Positions 55,603 through 64,000 of a stretch of 64,000 nucleotides of DNA are shown in pieces. The position numbers and the translations under genes were made by a program. The notes under the pieces are model-generated. The model was not told where the DNA came from and did no database searches. It saw only the letters and a program-made list of their open reading frames with translations. The stretch is from the NCBI GenBank assembly GCA_039621445.1, contig CP154957.1, positions 9,095,071-9,159,070 of the forward strand, written 5' to 3'. The stretch comes from Euglena gracilis. Its lineage: Eukaryota; Euglenida; Euglenophyceae; Euglenales. Numbering within the stretch: position 1 is the first letter of the stretch; each line of letters starts with the position of its first letter.

Positions 55603-57475
55603 AGCCCTAAAAAGGTTAATGTTCACACCCTGTCAGAGGGGTGGGTTGTTTGTAACTCTTGTGACTGACCATAATTTAAATTGAATTCATCTTGAATCAT
55701 GACCAGGAAAACGTTACACAAACTTTCACCTTGGTGTGTTTCAATTGAGGCTGATGCTAGGAAGTCCCAACACGTTTGCGCTAACGCGCAAACGTGTTGG
55801 GTGAAAATGGTGTATCGGAAAGGCACTGAAGGTTATGTTGTAAAGGCACTGTGAGTGATGGTAAAAAAAAGAAGCACTGCACTTTGACGGCAAGGCAACA
55901 AACTAACAGCGTTAACCACGCACACAACAGCAAATACCCATTGCACACAGGCGCGATGGGTGTTTGCTGCATGAAGGGATACATTTTCTGAAATTCTCCG
56001 TTCTAATACAACAGGCCAAAGGAATGTCAGAGAAAACAAGGCAATGGACACGCAGTATTGGTGTCAATGAAAAGTGGGGAGATAGATTGAAAGCAAACAT
56101 CACGATGTTTCTGATGTGGCACAGGAACTCGAATGGATAAAATTCCCGTTGGTATTCTGAAACGATTTACAGATTGAGTTTGACCTGTGGGGGTGCACCG
56201 ATTTAAATAGAAAACGCACACAAAAACACAGAGAAGATACGGGCGGCTGCAGTCAAACCCGGGAGAGAGAGAGTCTTAACTAGCGCGATAGGATCAATCA
56301 GATAGCACGTGCAGGAGAGGTTGTTGGGTGGTACAAGTACAAGGAGACAGTAGGTATTTGTCAACAAATTGTGTTCACTGAGAGAGAGAGACTTAATTCG
56401 CAGTGGACACACGACAAATAAATTCCAGTTTTAATTAGAAGCACATCGCGATTTTTGTTTTTTGTTTTTAAAGAGTTCGCAGTCGGATGTCAAGGCCCGG
56501 ATTTGACTGTCATACGGTCAAGCACAACGGAGTGGGGACCAGGCGTAACACATCTGAGGCACAACACCCATCAACACAACATTTAACTAAAAACTCCGTC
56601 GCTGTGTACACAATCAACCGTAATTACGGATTTGCATCCTCGTGGGAGAGAAAGTGACAACCAGAGGACAATAAAGAAAAAAAACCAGGAACAAATGCAG
56701 TGGCAACACTGCAGTGACAAAGTTCCGTGAAACTTTCTGTAATTGTACAGGTTTAATAAAACATCGAACACCGTGGAACATAGACAGACTTACTGGTGCA
56801 CAGTAAGTCACCGACTGGTACACTGGTCAGCCATGGTCGGGTCACGGCTTGGTATTCTTAAAAGTCAAGGACTGTTTGTTACAGAGAGTCCTGTGAGTGA
56901 CTCTATTCACACAAGGCTTACACAGTTTGTACCCTCCACATTAAACGTGTTTGCGCTTCGGCGCAAGCCATGTTGCTTTTGCATTTTTAAAAATTGTATT
57001 TCCACTTGCGCTTTGGCGCAAGGTAACTCTTAATTTCCATCCTTCACGAGCCTACCCCTTGCGCTTTGGCGCAAATGGAAACACATGTTGACTCAAAAGT
57101 TGTTATCATTGTTCAAGTGCGGCAATGGTCACCCACGTGTTGAATCACAAAAAAGTCAAAAATTTGCGCCAAAGCGCAAATGGTTTTATTTTTTGTAATT
57201 TCAAAAATTTGCGCCAAAGCGCAAATGAGTAAGTGGAGTCCCCTCGTTTCATCACCCGCCGCTTTGTGTTCATGCACACTTGGCTTCGGGAGCTCTGTGC
57301 GTGTGGACCGTGGAGTTCCCAGTCATTGCTTTCGTCCCCAGGCCCTGGGGTGCAGGGAGACACCATTTTCAGACTGTCTCGAGTCTCAGGCCACGGTGGT
57401 CGAAAACCAAACTTTTTTGGGGATTTGCGCGTCGGCGCAAATTTACAGTCACTTTCAAAGCTAAGTGCGAGTTAG
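55603..57475. other. Divergent intergenic or 5' region; no gene recognised
   Basis: Lies between the minus-strand gene start (55,339) and the first recognisable nucleoside hydrolase exon (57,476). It holds eight more hairpins. N-terminal hydrolase exons (DxDxxxDD motif) should be near here on the plus strand but were not found. Confidence 0.4.
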
Positions 57476-60400
57476 GCCGCCTAAGTTGCTGCGGCTTGAC
57501 GAGGTCCCAGTGGCCATCTCTGGCTATGAGGGAGCCAATCCCTTCCCCCGCAGTTGGCGGTGTGCATTGTGATACGGTGCTGTCAGAGTGGCAGCATTTG
57601 TGGTGGTCAAGCCCTAATGGCTTTTTTTTCCGGGTCAGCCCAGCCAATTGAAGTGTGCAAAAAGCGAATTTGAAAAAGAGAAATTCAAAAAAAAACACGA
57701 AAAGCAAAAATTATGTTTTGCTTTTTTTTTTAAAAAAGAAAGCTGTCAGAAACATTGTGGTTTGGCTGTAGAACTTTCTGATGTTAAAGCTGAGGAAGGT
57801 TGCTACAACCAAAACGTGGATGTGCTCTCGGAAATGTAGCATGCAGCAGAACTGTGTCGAACGCTGATGCCCAGTAGGGTTCTCATGCCGGAATTTGTTC
57901 CTGGGTGCGACTTGCTTCATTATTTTTTCAAAAAAAGCAACGCCGATGGGGGTCGACGTGTTCCACATTGTCCCTCCTGGTTTTTTTTGAACAGCATTTC
58001 TGCGGCCAGGGTTTTTTTTTAACGTTTGGACCCCTGGGGGGTGGGGAGGGGGGCAGGGTGCGTGGCTCCGCCGGACCCCCCCCCCCCGGTCTCAAAGAAA
58101 TCCCTGCCCACGGTTCACCAAACCCTCTCTTCGACAAACCGTGGTGCTCCGGCCCAGCCCCCCCCACCCCCCGCCCTCCTTGTCCCGCAGGTACCAGGGG
58201 GCCGGGGTGCACGTCCTGCCGGCCCTGAACCGCGGCGGCCCGTTTGCGCCGCGGCCTCAGCAGCTGCTGCCTCTGCAGCCCCCCGAGGTCCTGGCCCGCC
58301 ACCTCCAGGCTGCGGCCCGCCCGGTGACCCTCGTCATCACGGGTGTGACCCGCGTCATCACGGGTGTGACCCTCGTCATCACGGGTGTGACCCTCGTCAT
58401 CACGGGTGTGACCCTCGTCATCACGGGTGTGACCCTCGTCATCACGGGTGTGACCCGCGTCATCACGGGTGTGACCCTCGTCATCACGGGTGTGACCCGC
58501 GTCATCACGGGTGTGACCCTCGTCATCATGGGTGTGACCCGCGTCATCACGGGTGTGACCCTCGTCATCACGGGTGTGACCCTCGTCATCACGGGTGTGC
58601 GGCCCACACGGCACCTAAACGAGTACAGACATTGTGTGCTGGCAAGAGTGTTGTCCTTTGGAAGGGCTGGTTTTTGAGGTTATCCCCCTCTGCCCTGTCT
58701 GGTTCACACAATCTGCATCTCCAACCTATGGTCTTTCTCCCCCCCCCAGGTCATTGAACCTTTCTCTTCTCGTGTGAGGTTGCAGGATCTTTGGTGCCGT
58801 CTCAGGGGGAATTGAAAGAAAGTTTGTCAGAGTTTTACCAGTCCAAAAGTATCCGGAGCACTGGATGTTTTTTTTTGCCTGCAGAAAACAGGAGAATTGA
58901 GATTGAGAATTGATAAATGATGCTTCCAAAGTCTCTGCATTGTTTTTGCTGTAGCTGCTGTGGAACATGAAATCTTGCGTTCATTTTGATTTAGACCAAT
59001 CTGTTTTTTTTAACAAGATTTTTTTTGAAGGTTTGGTGAGCTGATTTGCAGCTCCTACCCCTCTATCTGGGCCAAAGTGGGTGACACCCTTGGGTTAGTT
59101 TGATTGGCGCACTTTTGGCAAATCAAAAAGTCTGCAAATTAAATTACCCCAGCAACCAAGGATCGAGCACAAGGAGGTGTAGGCTGTATCCCTGCTCCCG
59201 ATATGTTGCGCACAGGTGCAACTGTGTTTGATGTTGAGTCCATTTTGTTGGGACGAGAATCTGGTTCTCCAGCACTTCGATCACTTTGGGAAGCCATCTC
59301 CCCCTGGTTTCCATTTATATCTGCGCAGGGCCCCTCAGCAACCTGGCCCACTGCCTGGCCCAGTATGGGGCAGCGGTGCTGCGGAAGATCGCAGGTGTGG
59401 TGGTGGATGGGCGGGGCCCTTTACTGCCGCGGTGTGCTGTGGCGCCGGTGAAAGATTTCAAATGATTGCCCCCTCCGGCGGGGAGGGGGCCTCGTGAACA
59501 ATGGCGTATAAGGAGTGGGAGAGGGGGGTCGTTGTCGGTAATAGGGTAATCGGGTAAGCCTGGATTTAGTCCTAAAGCAGGGCCTAAACATTAGTTCGCC
59601 AAAGTTCAGACCAAATTGTTTCCTCAACGTTATACATATGATGACCCCCCTTTTCACATTGCCAGACTGCCACGGACCAGTAGTCCGAGGCTGTCTTTCA
59701 AAAGTCCCCCAGGGTGCATCATCAGTTATGCTACTTCTGTGCCGGGAAACAGTTTGCGCTGCCCCAAAACCTCGCACGGCCGATGCCTGTCTTCAGGCAA
59801 CGTCCAGCCAAACGGGGTCTACGCCGATGGGACTGCCGAGTGGAATGCCTTCTGGGACCCGGACGCTTTGGCGACCCTCCACGGGGCTGCCGCCTTTTTT
59901 TTTTGCGGGAATGGCACAGGGGGGCCTCAATGAAATGAAATACGGTCCTCGGCACTCTTGTGCACCATCTGGAGCTACTCTCAGGAGGAGCTCCCGTTCT
60001 TCATCGTCCCGCTGGACGCCACAAACCAGGTTGCCATATGTCCGCAGCCCTGTCTGTGAGGAACAGGTTAAGATACCACAGATAAGATAACATGTCTATC
60101 ACGTATCTGACTATGTTTGAGTTTTATTGGTACCATAACCCCCCCCAAATAAGACCCCCTCCCCAAAACAAGCCCCCCCAAAATAATATCCCCCCGGGGC
60201 CGATGGAGCAAAAATCAAAAATAAGACCCCCCCCCCAAAACAAGACCCCCTTGACGGCGCAAAGCGCCGAAGACGCCTGAAAAATCACCAAAAACCCCAA
60301 TTTCACATACAAAAATGATCAAATTACAAAAAAAAATTCAGATTTTCTGAACTGCAAAAAGGTGTCAACTTACACCAATTTACACATGGTGCGAGGCGGC

Positions 60401-63400
60401 AAAGGAAAGTTTTCAATGCTTTTGGGAACCTGAAAATGATGTTTTTTTTCCGGGCCTGGGTCGGTTTAAAAAAATCTAAAAATAAGACCCCCCCAAAATA
60501 AGGCACCCCCTTGGAGGTTTCCAGCAACGGACCCAAAAACAAGACCCGGGTCTTACTTTGGGGGGTATTGTTTTTTTTTGTGATCTCTTCGCCATTCTTC
60601 TCGCATTATTCCTCCGTCCTGGTTGCACAGAGGAAGAGAAGAGGCAAGCTGCAATGGTCCAAAGAACGGCACTTTTTGTTAGGTTGCCCTTGAATTTGGA
60701 GTTTAAGGTGATTGGTTCATTGTCTGCAGTGCGAACTTTCAGTTTTTTGGGGGCAGCACAGGGAGAGTTGTTTTTCTGGGGATGGCAGGGATCACTCATT
60801 TATGAGATTTAAACGACCCATCACATCTCCAAGCAAGTTTTCATGAATGGTTTCCTTTTCAAAAAAAGTGGAAGCACAATATGATGCACAGCACTCATTT
60901 CCCACCCCCGCTCCGTCTTTCAGGTCCCCGTCACCCCCGACTTCCTCCTCAGCTTCGGCCCCCAGAGCCAGAACCTGTATGCCGACCTCGCCGGGTCCAT
61001 GTACGCCCTCACGGCGCGGACCGCCTTCGAGTCCCCCACACAGCCGTACTACCAGCACAGTCTTTTGGAGACAGGGTTTTTTGCGAATGACTGCCTCTTA
61101 AGAAGAACTGTTCGTTGTCGAAGGGGCCCTGACCGGGGCTCATACGAGGTCATAGATCAAGTCAAAAAGTCAAAAGGCACATTTTTTAGTAGATGGGGTA
61201 TGGCCTCCAGGATGCCGTAGATCATTTCCCCCAAATGAAGACCTGTTCTCGTCAAAAATGCATTTTACTCTGGTGAATTTTTCTGCGAATGTGTCAGGCC
61301 AGCAGAGTTATGTTTCACGTTGAGGCCGCCCTGTGCTCTATGCGTGGGACGTGCTGACAGTGGCCTGCTTCCTGTCCCCGGGCCAGGAGGCACTGCATGA
61401 AAAGGGTGGGTGGTGCTGGGTGCTGCATCGCCTCGGACCGCCCGCCGTTTCTGTGGATCCGCCTCCCCACATTTCAGAAACTGTTCAGAAATGCCCCGAT
61501 TTGGGAATTGTTGGGATCTCGAAGCCCTCACTCCGACTGGCCACTGAATCAAAACTTTCGGGGGCTGTGGCCAGCAGTCCATGCTCTTGGCCATTCATTT
61601 GGATTTCGCTTCATCTGCCTTGAAATGGGCTCCTTGTGAGAAAGTTGTGGTGCCTGTGGACCTCTCAATGTCCCCTGAGCCGAACCTCTGCAAAATTCAA
61701 CCCAATGTTGCGACGCAGGTGCTCTGCCCTCTGTTTTTCTCATACAAAGGTCCCCCCCCCTTTGTCCTTGATCTATGACACCCCCCCCGTGTCAACCGCA
61801 CTTTTCCCGTACCCAAAATGCCATTTTATTTTTGGTACAGTGCTCATGGCTCAAGGCAATTTTGGGCACCACTGGGAAAGGGCATTGTTAGGAAGGTTGC
61901 AAGGAGGGAAGTGTTGCCTGCAATGTCTTGGATTTTTTTTTGAAGACTATGCACATCTTGCACCCTTACTGACACCAAAACCAAATCCAAACCGATACCT
62001 ATACCCACACGCATACCTGTGCCCATTCCCATAATCATCCCATACCCATATGCAAACCCGTCCCCATCCCCAAAACCCATACCCCATCAAATCCCATATC
62101 CGTTCCCACACATCCATACCCATACCCATATCCATACCCATACCTATACCCACACCCACACCCACACCCACACCCACATCCATACCCATACCCATATCCA
62201 TACCCATACCTATACCCACACCCACACCCACACCCACACCCACACCCACATCCATACCCATACCCATATCCATACCCATACCTATACCCACACCCACACC
62301 CATACCCATACCTATATCCATACCCAAACCTATACCCACACCCATACCCATCCCCATACCCATACCCAAACCAACGCCCCTGCCCACACCCACACCCACA
62401 CCCGCATTCATACCCACACCCATCCTGTCCACACCCACCATACCTATGCCACCCTCCGTCGCAGGCAGTGCTCTCGGGCCCCAGCCAGGGCCGCATCGTG
62501 CCCCGGGGGGAGTTCGCCACCGCCGCCGACTGCCGCGCCGCCGCTGTGGCGCTGCAGTCCGCCGAGGCCTGCCCCAGGCCGCCCCAACCACCCCTTCGGG
62601 CCACGGGGTGTATGGGATTGCAGCTGGTATCGAGGTGGGTACCCCACACGGGGTCCGGAACCCCCCAGATCTTGGAGGAAGTGTCTGGACCCCCTCCCTC
62701 CCCTCCTTGGCAGGACCTTAAAACACATAAAATCTTTCTTCTGGCGCTGGGCGGAATCCAAAGAAAAAGGTACAAAAAATGGACGAAAAATGACTTCTCT
62801 GCACATTTTTTGGATGTTTTGGTGTTTTCACATGGAAAAAAAGTCAACAAAAATTTTTGGATTTCTTTTTAAAGAGGATCAGGGATTTCCCAAAATTTTT
62901 GTGCTGGTGTCCGGCTTTTGATCTTCCAAAGAACCAAAAAATTTCTCGGCCTACCGTTTCGAGGTAAGTGGAAGGGTACCCCCCCCCATGTTGGGAGGGG
63001 GTTCCATCCCCTCCTCAGGGCTTCCCCTGCATCCCCACCTCTCCCCCTGCTCCTGAATGCTTTCGTTCTTTCAAGGACAGCAGCGAAGACTCCACGTCGC
63101 CGAAGTGTTGCATGTTTTAGTCCATTTTCTGGAAAAAAATATTTCGCCACCCCTGAAATGGAAGTGCAGATCTTTTGCCAATGTCTCAAAAAAAGCACAC
63201 AAACACAGCGTTGGCGGAGATGGACTGCCGTTGATTAATGACCACCCTGCAGACCGAACAAGAGCTTTCCATCCCTACTGCATATGATGGTCCCGGCCTA
63301 GGGGGAGTCCATTGTGGTTGGCCCCACGGGGGACCCAGCGCCGGTGCTGCCCATCGGGTGGCAGGGAAGCGGTCCTCCCGGCGACCCGCCTGAAGGCGTT

Positions 63401-63498
63401 GGCGGTGAGCTCTCTGCGGTGCGGTGCGTGGCGGCTGCCCTCGGCGTGGACCCCGAGCACCCGACGGCTCACGGTGCTGCGTTTGGGTTGTGCTCCAG
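57476..63498 (+). CDS. Inosine-uridine-type nucleoside hydrolase gene, many small exons, 5' end not found
   Basis: Hydrolyses the N-glycosidic bond of nucleosides (purine/pyrimidine salvage). Exons with family motifs: 57,476-57,559 (LRLDEVPVAISGYEGANPFP); 58,191-58,342 (ending VTLVIT); 59,329-59,431 (GPLSNLAHCLAQYGAAVLRK, the GPLTNLA motif, then MGGALYCRG in a frame shifted by one base near 59,405); 59,797 to about 59,892 (GNVQPNGVYADGTAEWNAFW, then DPDALATL, the GNVTPxAEFNxxxDPEAA motif); 59,985-60,029 (LPFFIVPLDATNQ); 60,924-61,059 (VPVTPDFLLSFG); 61,325-61,405 (VLYAWDVLTVACFL, the WDPL-like C-terminal active-site block); 62,469 to about 62,626 (VLSGPSQGRIVPRGE); 63,302-63,498 (IVVGPTGDPAPVLPIGWQG, not a known motif). 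Most junction phases agree. The N-terminal DxDxxxDD calcium site is not seen. The one-base excess in exon 3 and the unresolved end of exon 4 leave open a pseudogene or assembly error. Confidence 0.75.
58324..58596 (+). repeat. 13 tandem copies of a 21-bp coding unit (VTLVITG) spanning the exon end and 5' splice site
   Basis: Each 21-bp unit reads VTLVITG or VTRVITG (one VTLVIMG) in the hydrolase frame. The single normal copy should end exon 2: ...RPVTLVIT, ACG G|GTGTGACC, joined to GPLSNLA of exon 3 in phase 1. The repeated unit contains the last codons of the exon together with its GTGTGA donor, so every copy is a potential 5' splice site in the same phase. The frame stays open through all 13 copies. 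Confidence 0.85.
60135..60567. mobile_element. Probable MITE with CCCCAAATAAGACC ends, in a hydrolase intron
   Basis: Left ATAACCCCCCCCAAATAAGA and right, reverse-complemented, ATACCCCCCAAAGTAAGACC match with gaps. CCCCAAAA(T/C)AAGACCCCC units repeat next to each end (60,140-60,250 and 60,480-60,560). No coding sequence. Duplication not clear. Confidence 0.6.
61990..62440. repeat. (CCCATA)n/(CCCACA)n hexanucleotide microsatellite
   Basis: About 420 bp of CCATACCCATACCCACACCC-type sequence, with a higher-order unit of roughly 75 bp near 62,105-62,290, in the intron before hydrolase exon 8. Explains the long His-Thr frames here. Confidence 0.95.
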
Positions 63499-63639
63499 GT
63501 GGGCACGGGGGGCTTCCAGGTTGGGTTCCTTAATACCCTCTCCCGTGCCCAACGAACACCTCCTGCTTGGGCCGCAATCGTTACCACAAAGCACTTATGG
63601 CTGACCAGGGCCGACCAGTCATCATTGTTAGTTTGTGGC

Positions 63640-63930
63640 AACCAAAGTCAAAAGTCAAAAGCATCAGAAAGTTGTCAAACGTGGCCAAAGAGCAGGAGAA
63701 GTGGCCAAAAGTGCCAAACGTGCCCAGAAGTGGGGAAAGAACGGCCAAAAAAGGCAACCAGAAGCAGCCAACAGTGGTAAAAAAAAAAGTGGCCAAGAGT
63801 GGGCAAAGATGGCCAAAGCAGCCATAAGTGGACAAATGTGGCAAAAAGTGCACAAAAAGGGACCAGAAGCACCACGGTGGCCAAAAGTGGCTAGAACAGT
63901 CAGAAACAGCCAAAAGCGGGCAAAAGTGCA
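63640..63930. repeat. Degenerate GTGGCCAAAAG tandem repeat
   Basis: Units of about 10-24 bp, GTGGCCAAA(A/G)(A/G)GTG and variants, after the last recognised hydrolase exon. Similar in wording to the repeat at 9.12-9.30 kb. Confidence 0.7.
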
Positions 63931-64000
63931 TTTGCATGGTCATTACATCTGTTTTTTTTTTTTGAAAAAATTGGTTATACCTCCTACCTGCGGCTGACCA

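Larger units (their letters stand above)
47094..57442. repeat. Family of 20-bp hairpins ATTTGCGC-4 nt-GCGCAAAT, more than 25 copies
   Basis: Copies start near 47,094, 47,256, 48,631, 49,041, 49,701, 50,173, 50,753, 50,815, 51,269, 52,166, 52,249, 52,305, 52,433, 52,491, 54,194, 54,373, five or six within 55,400-55,592, 55,771, 56,950, 57,005, 57,059, 57,162, 57,207 and 57,423. The stem is nearly constant, while the central four bases vary (CAAC/GTTG, GGCC, GTAC, CACC, CAAA/TTTG, CGAA, GTGC, GTCG, TTTC). None lies in a modelled exon; where gene models exist they sit in introns, often 30-100 bases before the 3' splice site, or between genes. None was seen outside this interval. Confidence 0.9.

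Noticed and set aside
47094-57442. The whole 47-57 kb block as one large transposon with hairpin-type ends
   Set aside because: I found no matching terminal inverted repeats or target duplication at plausible ends, and the hairpins extend into the intron of the nucleoside hydrolase, which is a host-type gene.
58324-58596. CRISPR-like array
   Set aside because: Units are directly adjacent 21-mers with no spacers and lie in a eukaryotic coding exon; it is a minisatellite.
57928-58614. Minus-strand frame with GHTRDDE heptapeptide repeats
   Set aside because: Antisense reading of the 21-bp array; the plus frame fits the hydrolase motif and splice phases.
62019-62921. Long His-Thr and Pro-Thr repeat frames
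   Set aside because: They are translations of a CCCATA/CCCACA microsatellite inside a hydrolase intron; only the segment after 62,469 is exon-like.

Overview
This is a eukaryotic nuclear window, most likely from a protist or alga. Coding segments are short, GC-rich exons bounded by GT...AG introns. No operons, Shine-Dalgarno sites or dense gene packing are seen. Most of the sequence is transposon debris, long G/C homopolymer runs and simple repeats. The species cannot be fixed from sequence alone.

0-27 kb is a graveyard of nested mobile elements. Two copies of one LINE family (here family A) carry a reverse transcriptase followed by a C-terminal restriction-like endonuclease (RLE): copy A1 on the minus strand (1-2657) and copy A2 on the plus strand (5180-8170). 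A2 is interrupted by a 5'-truncated minus-strand LINE flanked by a 9-bp target-site duplication. Just upstream of A2 is an open frame with a canonical 2A ribosome-skipping motif. A second LINE (element C) is split: its 5' half lies at 11.6-13.25 kb and its 3' half at 24.72-26.45 kb. The 11.5 kb between them holds a broken IS5/Harbinger-type transposase, tRNA-like sequences, a zinc-finger fragment and a broken hAT transposase that is itself interrupted.

28-46 kb contains several non-autonomous elements whose ends can be read directly: 27,993-29,328 (38-bp perfect terminal inverted repeats, TIRs), 30,605-31,102 (19-bp TIRs, 8-bp duplication), 41,171-41,694 and 44,868-45,359 (one hAT-like family), and 42,494-44,611 (20-bp TIRs, about 10-bp duplication). 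Two inverted copies of another element lie at 16.45-17.26 and 32.08-33.12 kb. Between them are scattered plus-strand exons of a TFIIIC subunit 5 (GTF3C5/Tfc1)-like gene, about 37-46.3 kb.

47-63.5 kb is gene-rich. Two adjacent minus-strand multi-exon genes (55,339-51,955 and 51,241-47,356) can be modelled with phase-consistent introns (764 and 1001 codons). Their products are unfamiliar. They are followed by a plus-strand nucleoside hydrolase gene (57.48-63.5 kb) whose conserved motifs are spread over many small exons. Introns and flanks from 47.1 to 57.44 kb carry more than 25 copies of a short hairpin, ATTTGCGC-4 nt-GCGCAAAT, found nowhere else in the window. In the hydrolase gene, a coding 21-bp unit has been tandemly amplified together with its 5' splice site, giving 13 phase-equivalent potential donors. 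These two features, and the recurrence of locally confined short palindrome families (2.7-4.3, 30.6-31.1, 42.5-44.6 and 47-57 kb), are the most interesting signals here.
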